A DNA stretch of 64,000 nt from CATQHQ01 sp965243805 (GCA_965243805.1 OZ251577.1:2170001-2234000); one strand, 5' to 3'; counted from the stretch's first letter, positions 41,240 to 49,764 are shown. Program-made: numbers and translations. The notes: a model not told the origin generated them from the letters alone.

Positions 41240-42709
41240 TCAGGCTTCGGCTTTCGACAGCGCGTCCATCCCTTGCCTCTTCAGCACGGCCTTCAGGTAG
41301 TCGTGGCTCTTCGTCCCCTTGAGGCGATTGCACATCGGACAGAGCAGCTGAAGGTTTTCCCGGGTGTCGGGGCCGCCGCGGGACTTGGGAACCACATGGT
41401 CGACCTCCAGCAGTTGAGGCACGTAGTGATGGCCACAACCATTGCAGTAGCCGCCCTGTTCGCCGTACAGCACCTTCTTGTGCGTGGTGTAGTGGGGCAG
41501 TTTGCCCAGATCGGTACGGCTTGGTATGTCCGACCGCCCGATGATCTGGCCGAAGACGCCATGCTGCTCTCTGAGCCTGTAGTCGACCAGCTCCAGTGCC
41601 TTATCCGACAAGTCAACCCCCACCCATTCCCGTCCGTGCTTCTCGGCGGCCACCAGTGTCGTCGCGCATCCGCAAAACGGATCGAGCACCACATCGCCTT
41701 CTTTGCTCGACGCCAAGACGATTCGCTCCAGCAAAGCCAGAGGCTTCTGGGTCGGATAGCCGACCTTTTCCCTGGCGGCTGCCTCCAACTTGCCGATGTC
41801 TGTCCACACGTCGCCCAGGGCCCGCCCCTTTGTGGACGCCAAGTATCGCTTCAGGGACGGCATGGAGCCTCGTTGGGGCCAGGCGACGAAGTTCGCCTTG
41901 TCCAGTGCATCCAAGCGCTCGCGGATCGTTGGATACGCGTCCGGCCAGTCGGGAATCCCGTGTTCCCGGATAAACTCGCACATTCCACCGCGAGTCGGGG
42001 TTCTCCAGTGATTCCCCACCCTGCCAGGATCGATTCCGCGCCAAGGTTCGCCAGACTCGCCTCCTCTTGTGCCGCTAGCGGTCAGATCAGCCGACCGCCA
42101 GCGGCCGCGGGTGTCCTCGTGGCGATAGGCTCGCTTCACATAGACCGGGTCATGCGGCATGTATGCCCCGTTCCAAGTCGCGCCGTCGCCCGCGTAGTAA
42201 AGGATGACGTCGTGGATGCGCCCGAACCGCCGGGCGTCGGAGCGGCCCTTTGTGCGTTGCCAAACAATCTCGTTGCGGAAGTTGCCCTTCCCAAAGACGC
42301 AGTCCATGAGCATCCTGAGGTACGCACCAGCCGTCGGGTCGCAGTGAAGGTAGATTGAGCCGGTCGGTTTCAGGATCCGTCGCATCTCGACCAGTCGCTG
42401 GGCCATCATGGAGAGGTAGGATTGCGTCCCTTTGCCATGAGCCAGTCCGGCGGCGGTGACCACCGTAGCCAGCGGCTTGTTCGCGTCGCCGAGCCCAGCC
42501 ACCCAAGCCAAATCCACGTCGTCCAGAGTCCACGTGTCCTTGAACTGCGTCCCAGCCGCCTCGCTCCCGATGGGTGCGTTGTACGTGCGTTGACTGTTGA
42601 AGGGCGGGTCGAGGTAAATCAGGTCGACGCTCTCGCTGTTCATCTGGCGCATGACGGGCAGGTTGTCTCCGACGAAGACCGTACGGTTGATCCAGTTCGG
42701 TGCACTCAT
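41240..42709 (-). CDS. DNA methyltransferase fused to a C-terminal HNH domain
   Basis: 489 residues. VFVGDNLPVMRQMNSESVDLIYLDPPFNSQRTYNAP holds the catalytic DPPF, and GYPTQKPLALLERIVLASSKEGDVVLDPFCGCATTLVAAEKHGREWVGVDLS holds the SAM motif, the order of beta-class N4/N6 methylases. The C-terminal 80 residues add an HNH module: CNGCGHHYVPQLLEVDHVVPKSRGGPDTRENLQLLCPMCNRLKG, with two CxxC pairs and the DH..P...GG signature. Its start overlaps the end of the nuclease-like gene (ATGA). Together they look like a restriction-modification unit, with the HNH as possible second nuclease or zinc-binding target domain. Confidence 0.87.
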   Translation of the reverse strand: MSAPNWINRTVFVGDNLPVMRQMNSESVDLIYLDPPFNSQRTYNAPIGSEAAGTQFKDTWTLDDVDLAWVAGLGDANKPLATVVTAAGLAHGKGTQSYLSMMAQRLVEMRRILKPTGSIYLHCDPTAGAYLRMLMDCVFGKGNFRNEIVWQRTKGRSDARRFGRIHDVILYYAGDGATWNGAYMPHDPVYVKRAYRHEDTRGRWRSADLTASGTRGGESGEPWRGIDPGRVGNHWRTPTRGGMCEFIREHGIPDWPDAYPTIRERLDALDKANFVAWPQRGSMPSLKRYLASTKGRALGDVWTDIGKLEAAAREKVGYPTQKPLALLERIVLASSKEGDVVLDPFCGCATTLVAAEKHGREWVGVDLSDKALELVDYRLREQHGVFGQIIGRSDIPSRTDLGKLPHYTTHKKVLYGEQGGYCNGCGHHYVPQLLEVDHVVPKSRGGPDTRENLQLLCPMCNRLKGTKSHDYLKAVLKRQGMDALSKAEA

Positions 42710-43953
42710 GCGTCGTCTCCTTGTGCCTTGATGTTTCGAGTGGCTTCATGGTGTGCCTCAAAGAGGGCGTCGAGCAGCTCGTCGGTGAACGGTCCATGGA
42801 CCGTATTGTCCTCCTTTATGTTGTGCCCCATCGCCCGCTCCACGGGTACGATGGAGTCTAGCGCGTACATCTCAAACCTGCTCCTCCGTACCCAGATGCG
42901 CGGAGGGCCGCCACTATTCCACTTGCCGTACTGCTTCTGTGCAGTCGCCTCATTGAGACCCTCTTCGACACAGGCTTGGATGACCTCATTCTTGGCCGAC
43001 CCAGCCATTTGGTCGCAGATTTCCCAGACTCTACCCGTGTCGGTACCACCACCAGGACGCTTGTGCCGCACAGGGTTGAAGATCGTGATCAGCCTTCCCC
43101 GCTTACCCTTCTTGCCACATCGAAGTAGTGGCTTGAGTCCGTAGCCGTCGCGACGTGCGCTGAACGACGTAACAAAATGCGAGCAAACCCCATCCTGCCT
43201 TAGCGTCATTGCCCAGTCGTAGAGCCTCTTGATTTCATCCTGATGTTCTCCTGGCGCGGATCGAATGCTGTGGTAGAACTCGTCGGGTCCCGGGAACTCC
43301 TCCGGCTTGGCCCCACGCGTGCGTTGCTCCTTGGCCTTGTCACGAAGTCGAATTTGGTAATCGCCAGCCTGCGGGACGGGAATGACTTGGCTGCTACTCA
43401 AGTACAGGTCCTCACCGATTCGATGGAGGTCGAGGCGAACGCACGTGATGTCCAAACCGTTGTCGTTCAGCCACAGCACGTTAGTCGTCAACTCCAATGA
43501 GAAGTTGCCAGATGCCAGTAGAATTCGCGGTACCGAGGAGTCGACCTCGTCGTCCCGTTCGCCGAAGTACGCTCGTATTCTCTCCTCCGCGTCCCCTTCT
43601 TCACCCCGACGGACCAAATAGTCCTTGTGAGCCTCGACGACTTGGTTGAAGGTCATGTTGGCCACCATGGCGGCGTAGCGCACGGCCTGAAGGTCCATGT
43701 GGTCTCCCGTCATCGTGCGCTTGAGCTCGACGACAACCAGTCGGCCCTTGGCGTCCAACGCTAGCAGATCGATGCTTCGCCCGGATTCCTCCCAGTTGCT
43801 GTACTCCTCGGCGACAATGAAGAGCTCTTCCTCGAGAACGTCGGGTGCGTCTCGAAGGGCGTGTCGGAGATGCCGCTCTACCCGTTCTTCGGCCTTGAAC
43901 GTGACCTTGTTTGCGGGCTCCAGGTCATTACCCTTCCATTCGTACAGTGCCAT
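42706..43953 (-). CDS. PD-(D/E)XK nuclease domain protein (NucS/DUF91-like), candidate restriction enzyme
   Basis: 415 residues. The N-terminal half contains EEYSNWEESGRSIDLLALDAKGRLVVVELKRTMTGDHMDLQAVRYAAMVANMTF, i.e. the catalytic D...ExK (IDLLAL...VVELKR) of endonuclease NucS-like PD-(D/E)XK enzymes. The C-terminal half (DYQIRLRDKAKEQRT..., HSIRSAPGEHQDEIKRLYDWAMTL) has no recognised domain. It overlaps the methyltransferase-HNH gene by four nt, which makes a cognate restriction subunit the likely role. Confidence 0.82.
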   Translation of the reverse strand: MALYEWKGNDLEPANKVTFKAEERVERHLRHALRDAPDVLEEELFIVAEEYSNWEESGRSIDLLALDAKGRLVVVELKRTMTGDHMDLQAVRYAAMVANMTFNQVVEAHKDYLVRRGEEGDAEERIRAYFGERDDEVDSSVPRILLASGNFSLELTTNVLWLNDNGLDITCVRLDLHRIGEDLYLSSSQVIPVPQAGDYQIRLRDKAKEQRTRGAKPEEFPGPDEFYHSIRSAPGEHQDEIKRLYDWAMTLRQDGVCSHFVTSFSARRDGYGLKPLLRCGKKGKRGRLITIFNPVRHKRPGGGTDTGRVWEICDQMAGSAKNEVIQACVEEGLNEATAQKQYGKWNSGGPPRIWVRRSRFEMYALDSIVPVERAMGHNIKEDNTVHGPFTDELLDALFEAHHEATRNIKAQGDDA

Positions 43954-44065
43954 TCATCCTCCAGGGGCAGGGTGCCGTGTCGGCAGGTAGTCGCGGATCG
44001 TGGCAGAATCGTTGGACAATGATACCGGAGGCCGCCCTTCCGGGCAATCGTGACCGGAGGGCTCC

Positions 44066-45352
44066 CTACTTCCAGAGCCGAACCGTGAAGCGACTGTCAT
44101 CCTCGATGAGGTCTGGCTCGGTTCCGTTGTGCTCCCGCATGGAGCCGATGAGGCGCCTGCGCACGCCCATCCCCAAGTGCTCCACGTACCCGTAGTCGCG
44201 CAAGACCTCCTTGATCAGCTCGTTCCTGGCCGCCCGCGCGCCCTCGGCCATCTTCTCGACGGTAATGCCGTTGGGAAGCCTTCCGGGAGACACGATCTCC
44301 AACCGGTCGCTGTACAGCGAGAGTTCCACGTCGGTCGTGGACAGGGTGTAGTCCCGATGAGTCACGGCGTTGACTACGGCCTCCCGAATCGTGTCGAGTG
44401 GGTACGCCCCCTTCCGGTGTCTTCGGGCGCCTTCGAGCCAGGCGTCCACGCCCATGTTGCGCATGGCGAAGTCGACCGCCCGGTCGATGACCCCCGTATC
44501 GACGATGACGCGCTGGCCCAGCAGTCGCTTGGGAGAAAATCCCATGGACCTGATCTGCTGGGGCGAGCGTCGCCTGTCCGACACGGCCGGCACGAGCGGC
44601 CCTCGAATCAGCTCCTCGTCCTCCGTGTCGTAGTCCTTCTCGGTGCCCTTGAAGGCCGTCGCGGTGATTCCCGCTTGCGGCAGCCGCCGGTTCGGGCTGT
44701 GTCCGAACAGAAGCAGGCCAGCCACCGTCGGCACCGCTCGTCCCTGCGACTCCACAAGGATGTCCAGGTTGAGCAGCACCTGTTCCCAGGCGTCCACGTC
44801 GTCCAGGTCCGGCACTTCGGCCAGCCACTGAACTGCGCGCAGGTAGTTGTCGACTCGGTACATGCCGAGGTCGCGAATGCTCGTGCCGAGCACAGGCCTG
44901 ACGTCGTACCGCATCACGCTAGCCGACTGGTACAGCCGACCTTCCTCTTCTCTGGTGGCCTCCCGCGTCGTGGTTCCGACACGAACGAACGTTCTCCAGG
45001 CGCCCTTGACCCGGGCCTTGTAGGGCTTGTCGGGACTGTCCGGCGACAATCCAACGACGCCGACCACCTTGCCGTCGTCCATCGCGACGCAGTGCCATGA
45101 GGGAATGATGCTGGGTCGTATGCGGTCGCGAGCAACGTTCATGACCCATTCCTCGGTCTGCTCTCGACTCCTGGTAAGCCCGACGACGGCGGACGCCCGG
45201 TCCTCCACGCCCAGGAGGATGGCACCCCCCTCGAAGTTGAGCAGCGCGGAGATCGCGCGAGCCAACTTCTCGGGGCTCACAGCGTCTTCCTTGAACTCCG
45301 TGTGAGAGTTCTCGCCGTTCCGTACCCGTTCCAGGATTTCGGCGCGTGTCAT
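44066..45352 (-). CDS. AlbA_2/HATPase putative ATP-dependent DNA-binding protein
   Basis: 428 residues from ATG 45352 (MTRAEILERVRNGENSHTEFKED). The N-terminal AlbA_2 part is EFKEDAVSPEKLARAISALLNFEGGAILLGVEDRASAVVGL. The C-terminal HATPase_c_4/RecG-like part is IREAVVNAVTHRDYTLSTTDVELSLYSDRLEIVSPGRLPNGIT...YVEHLGMGVRRRLI. It is a paralogue of the gene at 1159-2349 in architecture but not closely similar. It lies at the head of the minus-strand defence island and may act as an accessory or regulatory factor. Confidence 0.85.
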   Translation of the reverse strand: MTRAEILERVRNGENSHTEFKEDAVSPEKLARAISALLNFEGGAILLGVEDRASAVVGLTRSREQTEEWVMNVARDRIRPSIIPSWHCVAMDDGKVVGVVGLSPDSPDKPYKARVKGAWRTFVRVGTTTREATREEEGRLYQSASVMRYDVRPVLGTSIRDLGMYRVDNYLRAVQWLAEVPDLDDVDAWEQVLLNLDILVESQGRAVPTVAGLLLFGHSPNRRLPQAGITATAFKGTEKDYDTEDEELIRGPLVPAVSDRRRSPQQIRSMGFSPKRLLGQRVIVDTGVIDRAVDFAMRNMGVDAWLEGARRHRKGAYPLDTIREAVVNAVTHRDYTLSTTDVELSLYSDRLEIVSPGRLPNGITVEKMAEGARAARNELIKEVLRDYGYVEHLGMGVRRRLIGSMREHNGTEPDLIEDDSRFTVRLWK

Positions 45353-45414
45353 GCAGGTCGTCTCCGTAGTCCGAGGGCCGACTGGATGGGATTTCATGGG
45401 GATGCAATGTCAAA

Positions 45415-45453
45415 CGCCCCCGAAGGCACAGGCAATGCTGGCCTCCGGGGGCG
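45415..45453 (-). terminator. Stem-loop terminator
   Basis: Arms 45415-45427 (CGCCCCCGAAGGC) and 45441-45453 pair over 13 positions with one mismatch around a 13-nt loop, followed on the minus strand by GTTTG. It ends the short transcription unit of the micro-gene at 45517-45579. Confidence 0.65.
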
Positions 45454-45516
45454 CTGAACCGGCCGCAACCCGGCGCGATGGCCGCTTACGGCGCGAACGT
45501 TCGATCGTGATTCGGC

Positions 45517-45579
45517 TTAGTTGCCGAAGCGGCGACCGCCTGCCCTTGCCGGGTTGGGCTGGGTACTGGGACTAGACAA
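45517..45579 (-). CDS. Candidate 20-codon micro-gene with perfect Shine-Dalgarno
   Basis: A TTG start at 45579 follows AAAAGGAGGTGATCAC, the longest possible complement to the 16S 3' end, at ideal spacing. It encodes a 20-residue peptide, rich in Ser/Pro at the start and ending AGGRRFGN, stop at 45517. A sigma70-like promoter (45679-45708) and a stem-loop terminator (45415-45453) enclose it. No family is recognised; it may be a leader or signalling peptide or an orphan RiPP substrate. A longer overlapping frame (45486-45668) is less likely because it lacks a ribosome site. Confidence 0.5.
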   Translation of the reverse strand: MSSPSTQPNPARAGGRRFGN

Positions 45580-45678
45580 GTGATCACCTCCTTTTCTGTG
45601 GGTTCGACATCGGGCGGAACGTCGTTGTCCTGCTCGAAGCCGTCAGGGGGCGCAACCGCACCCCGCAACGTGCCCCTA

Positions 45679-45708
45679 AAGATAGGGCGAGCACCGTCGG
45701 CGGGTCAA
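45679..45708 (-). promoter_or_regulatory. Sigma70-like promoter for the micro-gene
   Basis: TTGACC, 18 nt, TATCTT on the minus strand, about 100 nt upstream of the micro-gene start. Confidence 0.6.
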
Positions 45709-45728
45709 CTGCCGCCGCCGCTCCACCG

Positions 45729-45811
45729 AGCGGCCACAAAGCGATCCCGTTTCGGTGCCGGTCTTGGACCAAGCGGTCGTAGACGTGCGGGAGGACTTCG
45801 CCCTCGTCCAT
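45729..45811 (-). pseudogene. 5' remnant of a P450 gene after precursor 3
   Basis: From ATG 45811 the sequence matches the first about 27 codons of the two P450 genes (MDEGEVLPHVYDRLVQDR..., GIALWPLGG) and then departs abruptly from them at about 45729. The distance from the precursor 3 stop (31 nt) equals that of the intact P450s. The rest of the gene was lost, probably by recombination. Confidence 0.85.
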
Positions 45812-45842
45812 TCAGGGACGTCGGAAGCGCCCCGGCTCGGCC

Positions 45843-46087
45843 TTACGACCCCACGTAGTTCGGGGCGTCCGGGCAGAGGGTCTGGTTAAACGTCGTGCAG
45901 GAGGAGCCGCACAGCGGGCCCTTCGAGTCCGGCCCTTGGCTACTGCTGCCGCGGATCAGCCCACGACCCCACGTCGCCAGCCGGGGCGCGGCCCACGGCC
46001 TGCGCTGCGGCTGCGGGGCGGAGCGGTCGGCGTCGCCCATGGAGCTGGCCGTCACGGAATTCGGGGGGGGGGGGGGGGGGGGACCAT
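45843..46087 (-). CDS. Lasso-RiPP-like precursor peptide 3, diverged, poly-C tract out of frame
   Basis: ATG 46087 with AGGAGA four nt upstream, then GT and C20 (46063-46082). The conserved frame gives NSVTASSMGDAD..., QRRPWAAPRLATWGRGLIRG, SSSQGPDSKG, CGSSCTTFNQTLC and PDAPNYVGS, stop 45843. It has three cysteines instead of four and several conservative changes, consistent with relaxed or altered function. From the ATG the frame is two bases out; an internal in-frame ATG (MGDAD) exists but has no good ribosome site. Its partner P450 is truncated. Confidence 0.7.
46063..46082. repeat. Homopolymer G20 (C20 on coding strand) after the precursor 3 start codon
   Basis: Twenty consecutive G on the plus strand, the longest of the four precursor tracts. 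Confidence 0.9.
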
Positions 46088-46149
46088 GGTTTCTCCTTGT
46101 GTCCTGTGTGGGCTTGGGCGAGTGGTCGCAAACAGCGTGCGAACGCAAC

Positions 46150-46178
46150 AAGCTAGGAACAAGCTGGCGAACGCGCAA
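46150..46178 (-). promoter_or_regulatory. Conserved promoter of precursor 3
   Basis: TTGCGC, 17 nt, TAGCTT on the minus strand, as in the other precursor genes. Confidence 0.7.
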
Positions 46179-46270
46179 CAAAGGCGTGTGTCGGTGCCTG
46201 CCGGGACGAGCCCTGTCGCGACGGGGCTTTGCCTTCCCAGCCGTCCGGCCCAGCGGTCAGGCCCAGCCGG

Positions 46271-47008
46271 TCAGGCCGCCTTGTAGAGCTTCCAGAACGA
46301 CAGCCAGCTGACGACGACCGCGACGCTGATCCAGGCGATCCCCCAGGTGGTGGTCGAGATTCCCGGCGTCATCTCCGCCAGCATGGCGGCGTCGGATTGG
46401 AGGTGCGGGCGGTCGAGCACGTCGCTCTTGATGTCCAGGACCGCGTACAGGCAGCTGGTCAAGCCCAGGGTGGTGAGGACGATTCCGTTGACCTTCGGCC
46501 CCAGCAGCCGCCAGGAGAGGATCAGCGCCCCCCCGAAGCCCAGGCCGAAGAAGAGGCCGAAGCCGTTCCGGACGTAGAGGATCGACACGGCGACCACCGC
46601 CACGCCCAGGAGCAGCACCACCAGCCGGCTGGAGAGACGGTGCGACTGGGCTGCCGACAGTAGCAGCACGCCCCAGAGCAGGCTCCCCAAGTAGCCCGCC
46701 GAAAGGGTGACGAAGGCGTTGCCTCCTGGGCAGAAGCAGGCGCCGCCCTGTTGCGAGTCGAGCACGATCTTTTCGACGGTGCCGCCGGTGGCGACGGAGG
46801 CGATGCCGTGGCTGATCTCGTGGAGCATGACCACGAAGACCTTCAGTGGGTAGATCGCCGGCGTCTCCCACAGATACCACAGTGCGCCGAAGTAGAGGGC
46901 GAACACCGCCAGGAAGCGGATCTTCTGCCCGGCCCCGCCTCCCTGGGCTTCCCCGCCTCCCCGGGTGCTGGCCTCGGTGGTTCCGTCCGCGTCCTGCATC
47001 GGTTCCAT
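46271..47008 (-). CDS. M50B-type membrane metalloprotease family protein
   Basis: 245 residues. The zinc motif HEISH (63-67) lies in a membrane helix (LKVFVVMLHEISHGIASVATGG), followed by five to six hydrophobic helices and DIKSDVLDRPHLQSDAAMLAEMTPG, which are features of the peptidase_M50B family. A site-2-protease-like or structural role is possible. It is convergent with precursor 3 upstream and divergent from the TlpA-like gene. Confidence 0.83.
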   Translation of the reverse strand: MEPMQDADGTTEASTRGGGEAQGGGAGQKIRFLAVFALYFGALWYLWETPAIYPLKVFVVMLHEISHGIASVATGGTVEKIVLDSQQGGACFCPGGNAFVTLSAGYLGSLLWGVLLLSAAQSHRLSSRLVVLLLGVAVVAVSILYVRNGFGLFFGLGFGGALILSWRLLGPKVNGIVLTTLGLTSCLYAVLDIKSDVLDRPHLQSDAAMLAEMTPGISTTTWGIAWISVAVVVSWLSFWKLYKAA

Positions 47009-47133
47009 GTCGCGCTCTCCCGGTTCGGAGGTGACGAGGTTGCGTGCGCTTCACTACGCGGGGCCAGCGTCGCGGGTTCCGACTTCCCCCAGGCAAGATT
47101 GGCCAGCGTGCGGACCTGCGGTAGCTTTATGCC

Positions 47134-47730
47134 ATGAAGAATAACGCCCCATCCCAGAATTCGTTCGCCCCGCGGCCCTCGCTGGATCTCGGAACACGGC
47201 CCTCGCTGGGTCTCGCCACACAGCCCGCGCTGGGCCTGGGACTCTTGGCCGCCCTGATCTTGGCAACCTGCGCCCCCGGCGAGATCCGAGCGCCGCAGGC
47301 CGGCGATCCAGCGCCGCCGTTCACGGCCCTGACGCTCGACCACAGCTCGGAGTTCAGTTCGGCGGACCTCCTGGGCGCTCCGTACATGCTGAACGTGTGG
47401 GCCACATGGTGCGCGCCCTGCCGGTACGAGATGCCGGAGCTTCAGCAGCTCCACGACACCTACTCGGCGCGGGGGTTCCAGGTGGTGGGCGTCAGCGTGG
47501 ACGGCCGCTCCGAGGGACCGCTGATTGGGGAGTTCGCCGCCGAAGTCGGCGTCTCGTTCCCCCTCTACCACCAGCCCTCCCAGGAGATCATGGACGCCTA
47601 CTTCCTGAACGGACTGCCGGCGAGCTTCCTGGTGGACGCGGAAGGACGGATCGCCCGCAAGTGGCCGGGGCAGTTCCACCCCATGGCCGACGATGTTCGG
47701 TCCGACGTGGAAGCGCTTCTGGAGTCGTGA
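47134..47730 (+). CDS. TlpA/ResA-type thioredoxin-fold protein, membrane- or lipid-anchored
   Basis: 198 residues. A hydrophobic segment LGLGLLAALILATCAPGE (lipobox-like LATC) follows a short N-terminal region made of three 24-bp tandem repeats (47170-47241). The thioredoxin domain has the WCAPC active site in YMLNVWATWCAPCRYEMPELQQLHDTY, and the cis-Pro loop is GLPASFLVDAEGRI. It should be a periplasmic disulfide reductase, for example in cytochrome c or outer-protein maturation. The stop overlaps the next GTG start. Confidence 0.88.
   Translation: MKNNAPSQNSFAPRPSLDLGTRPSLGLATQPALGLGLLAALILATCAPGEIRAPQAGDPAPPFTALTLDHSSEFSSADLLGAPYMLNVWATWCAPCRYEMPELQQLHDTYSARGFQVVGVSVDGRSEGPLIGEFAAEVGVSFPLYHQPSQEIMDAYFLNGLPASFLVDAEGRIARKWPGQFHPMADDVRSDVEALLES
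47170..47241. repeat. Three 24-bp in-frame tandem repeats in the TlpA-like gene
   Basis: Three 24-bp units encode RPSLDLGT, RPSLGLAT and QPALGLGL just before the hydrophobic anchor. Confidence 0.85.
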
Positions 47731-48758
47731 CGGCCCGAACCCCCGCGGCCACGGGCCGGTTGCGGATATTGTCGCGGGCTGACGTTCTGTCCCTGGTCTC
47801 CATGAATGACGCCATCGAGGCGATGGCCAGGGCCTTTGGTCAGCTGTCGGCCGGCCAGGTGGAGATGCCGGTTCGCGGTTCGCTGTCGACGGGCGGCGGC
47901 GTCAGCCTGTTCATGCCCGCCCGTCTCCGCGCTGCGCGGGAGCGTCACGCTGCGGGGGAGCGTCACGCCGCGGGGGAGAGGGGAGCCAAGGTCGTGTCGC
48001 TCTTTCCGGGCAACCGGAAGCGGGGGCTGCCCGCCATCAACGGAATCCTGCTCGTGCTGGACGACGAGACCGGGTTGCCGACAGCGCTCATGGAGGCCGG
48101 CGAGCTCACGGCGATCCGGACCGCCGCCGCCGCTGGGCTGGCCGCTCGTTTGCTGAGCCGCCCCGAATCCCGGGTCCTGGCCGTCTTCGGTGCGGGGGCC
48201 CAGGCGCCGCGCCAGATCGAGGCGATGCGGGCCGTGCGGCCCATCGAAGAGGTGCGGATCGTGTCGAAGGGCGGCGAGTCGGCGCAACGGCTGGCGGCGT
48301 CGCTGGAAGGGGTCGAGGCGCGGGCCGTGGCGGACCCGGCGCAAGCGGTGGACGGCGCCGACGTGATCGTGGCCGCCACCACCTCCCGTACCCCTGTGTT
48401 CGACGGCGCGCGCCTCCCCGCCGGGACGCATGTGAGCGGCAGCGGCAGCTTCCAGCCCGATGCGCAGGAGATCGGCCCCGAGGTTGTGGCGCGCGCCAGG
48501 ATCGTCGTGGAGGACCGAGCGTCGGCGCTGGAGGAAGCCGGCGACCTCCTCGTCCCCATGCGCGAAGGCGTGGTGGCCCCCGACGCGATCGACGCGGAAG
48601 TGGGCGAGATCGTGGCCGGCCAAGCGCCCGAGGGGAACGCTGGCCGCGAGCTGACCTTCTTCAAGTCCGTGGGGACGGCGGTCCAAGACGTGGCGATCGG
48701 GGCCGAGGTGCTCCGTCGGGCGGAGAGCCAGGGAGCCGGCTGCTTGGCCGACCTCTGA
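47727..48758 (+). CDS. Ornithine cyclodeaminase / mu-crystallin family dehydrogenase
   Basis: 343 residues from a GTG overlapping the TlpA stop. ILSRADVLSLVSMNDAIEAMARAF, VVSLFPGNRKRGLPAINGILLVLDDETGLPTALMEAGELTAIRTAAAAGLAARLL and the Rossmann segment LAVFGAGAQAPRQIEAM are typical of this family, which includes ornithine cyclodeaminase and ketimine reductases. The substrate is not evident. An internal 18-bp repeat (47931-47966) inserts RERHAAGERHAAGERGAK into a loop. Confidence 0.87.
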   Translation: MTARTPAATGRLRILSRADVLSLVSMNDAIEAMARAFGQLSAGQVEMPVRGSLSTGGGVSLFMPARLRAARERHAAGERHAAGERGAKVVSLFPGNRKRGLPAINGILLVLDDETGLPTALMEAGELTAIRTAAAAGLAARLLSRPESRVLAVFGAGAQAPRQIEAMRAVRPIEEVRIVSKGGESAQRLAASLEGVEARAVADPAQAVDGADVIVAATTSRTPVFDGARLPAGTHVSGSGSFQPDAQEIGPEVVARARIVVEDRASALEEAGDLLVPMREGVVAPDAIDAEVGEIVAGQAPEGNAGRELTFFKSVGTAVQDVAIGAEVLRRAESQGAGCLADL

Positions 48759-48779
48759 TCTGGGCCGCCACGCCCGGGG

Positions 48780-49760
48780 CTACCGCGCCCGCCACTCCTC
48801 CAGGATCTCCCTGTCCCGCTCCAGGTAGAGGTCGAAGCCGTTCCGGCGTTCTTCCGGCAGCGACTTGAACCACTTCAGCGTGTCCAACGCCGTCACTGCC
48901 AGGGGCCGGAAGGTGAGCCCGACGGCGACGCCCTTATGGGAACGGACCCGAGACAGGCCCCTGATCCGTCCCTCCGTCGGCGGATACCAGAGGGGGAAGC
49001 GCGCCTCCCGCTCGGCCAAGAAGTCCTCCTCCACCCACGTGAACGACAGCGGCGTGCTGGTGACCGCCCGAACCCCGTAGAGGAACTCGGCCATCGAGGT
49101 CGGGGCCAGGGCAGGTCCAGCGGCGTTGTAGGTGCCGCCGATCTCGCGTTCCAGCAGCCGCACCGTGAACTCGGCCAAGTCGCGTACGTCGATGAACTGG
49201 ACGGGCGTGCTCCGGGAGCCGGGCGCGATCAGGTCACCGCCTCGGTCGATCCGCACCGGCCAGAAGGTGAAGCGGTCGGTCGGGTCTCCGGGTCCCGCCA
49301 CCACATGCAGCCGCAGGACGGTGGCGCTGGGTCCGTAGGCGTCGGTCACGGCGTTCTCACAGAGGATCTTGAGCGGGCCGTAGTAGCGGTTCACGTCCTC
49401 GCTCTCCGGGTCCTCCACGGGGAGTAGCCGCGAGTCCTCCGTGAGCTCGTCCTGGTCGAAGTCGTAGACCGACCCGGTGGAGATGAAGAGGTACCGTCCC
49501 ACCGAGTCCCGCAGCAGCTCGACCGAGTCTCGGACGTGGCGCGGCACGTAGCCGCTGTTGTCCACGACGGCATCCCACTGCCCCCCGCGAAGGGCGTCCA
49601 GACCGCCGTCCCGGTCGCCCACCAGCTTCTCCACGCCGGGGAAGAGGTGGACGTTGGTGCGGCCCCGGTTGAAGAGGGTGACTTCGTGTCCCCTGTACAT
49701 GGCGTACCGGACCATGTGGGGACCGATGAACCCGGTCCCTCCCAGAATGAGGATTCTCAT
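48780..49760 (-). CDS. NAD-dependent epimerase/dehydratase family protein (cytoplasmic copy)
   Basis: 326 residues from ATG 49760. Extended SDR features: ILILGGTGFIGPHMVRYAMYRGHEVTLFNRG, LFISTGSVYDF, PLKILCENAV, RLHVVAGPGDPTDRFTFWPVRI and FIDVRDLAEF. It is closely related to the Tat-exported homologue at 57534-58712. The catalytic Tyr-x3-Lys reads YYGPLK. The substrate is unknown but probably sugar-related. It starts 4 nt after the upstream Gfo/Idh gene ends, so the two are co-transcribed. Confidence 0.85.
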   Translation of the reverse strand: MRILILGGTGFIGPHMVRYAMYRGHEVTLFNRGRTNVHLFPGVEKLVGDRDGGLDALRGGQWDAVVDNSGYVPRHVRDSVELLRDSVGRYLFISTGSVYDFDQDELTEDSRLLPVEDPESEDVNRYYGPLKILCENAVTDAYGPSATVLRLHVVAGPGDPTDRFTFWPVRIDRGGDLIAPGSRSTPVQFIDVRDLAEFTVRLLEREIGGTYNAAGPALAPTSMAEFLYGVRAVTSTPLSFTWVEEDFLAEREARFPLWYPPTEGRIRGLSRVRSHKGVAVGLTFRPLAVTALDTLKWFKSLPEERRNGFDLYLERDREILEEWRAR

Positions 49761-49764
49761 CGTG

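Noticed and set aside
45575..45592. Plus-strand sequence TGATCACCTCCTTTTCT resembling the 3' end of 16S rRNA
   Set aside because: No other 16S sequence lies upstream; the match is simply the complement of a perfect Shine-Dalgarno on the minus strand.
45486..45668. 60-codon minus-strand frame overlapping the micro-gene
   Set aside because: Its start lacks a ribosome-binding site, whereas the 20-codon frame inside it has a perfect one; conserved signals favour the shorter gene.
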